DNA of 5,644 bases from an uncultured Blautia sp. (lineage in GTDB: Bacteria > Bacillota > Clostridia > Lachnospirales > Lachnospiraceae): positions 1 to 5,644 of the forward strand of contig CAKRXU010000070.1 of assembly GCA_934424575.1 (NCBI GenBank), read 5' to 3'. A model generated the notes under the pieces. The model was not told the origin of the DNA. It ran no database searches and worked only from the letters and a program-made list of their open reading frames with translations. The position numbers and the translations under genes were made by a program. Below, in pieces: positions 5,622-5,644 of this stretch (the stretch's first letter is position 1; every line of letters starts with the position of its first letter).

Positions 5622-5644
5622 GATTTTGTCAGAAAGATATTTAA

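Noticed and set aside
5612..5632. CTGACA and TATAAT pair upstream of ktrB on the minus strand
   Set aside because: The spacing between the boxes is only 9 bp, far too short for a sigma-A promoter.
5501..5644. c-di-AMP (ydaO-type) riboswitch ahead of ktrB, as in some Firmicutes
   Set aside because: The predicted leader is only about 50 nt, AT-rich and without GC-rich paired stems. A ydaO-type aptamer needs well over 100 nt.

Overview
This window reads as a potassium-homeostasis cluster from a low-to-moderate GC Firmicute, most likely a gut-type clostridium of the Lachnospiraceae. The basis is the AT-rich intergenic DNA, strong Shine-Dalgarno sites of the AAGGAG and GAGGTGA types, sigma-A-like promoters, a KtrB-sized channel, and a neighbouring S8 protease whose N-terminus looks like the Lachnospiraceae/clostridial Csp-like family. 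The taxon is an inference from memory of these families; no search was run.

All recognised genes lie on the minus strand, so the transcriptional order runs from high to low coordinates. From 5644 to 5501 there is an AT-rich upstream region with a probable ktr promoter. It also holds a possible OmpR-type direct repeat and a possible divergent promoter pointing out of the window. Then follow ktrB/trkH (5500-4163, K+ translocating subunit), ktrA/trkA (4143-3496, cytosolic RCK gating subunit), an unrecognised 85-residue single-span membrane protein (3456-3199), kdpD (3141-1168, sensor kinase) and kdpE (1175-462, response regulator). A 192-bp gap without a convincing gene separates kdpE from the start of an S8 subtilisin-like protease (269 to the window edge, N-terminal part only).

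The likely logic is as follows. KtrB conducts K+ and KtrA gates it by nucleotide binding. KdpD reads K+ status, and probably c-di-AMP through its USP domain, and KdpE then adjusts transcription. No kdpFABC ATPase genes are present here, so the Kdp two-component pair is physically linked to the channel-type Ktr system instead of the Kdp pump. KdpD is a short form that lacks the N-terminal Walker-type KdpD domain and begins directly with the USP domain.

The most notable non-coding signal is a near-consensus extended -10 promoter (TTGACC, 17 bp, TATAAT) whose -35 overlaps the stop codon of the small membrane protein. It should let kdpDE be expressed independently of ktr. The most novel gene-level item is the small membrane protein between ktrA and kdpD.
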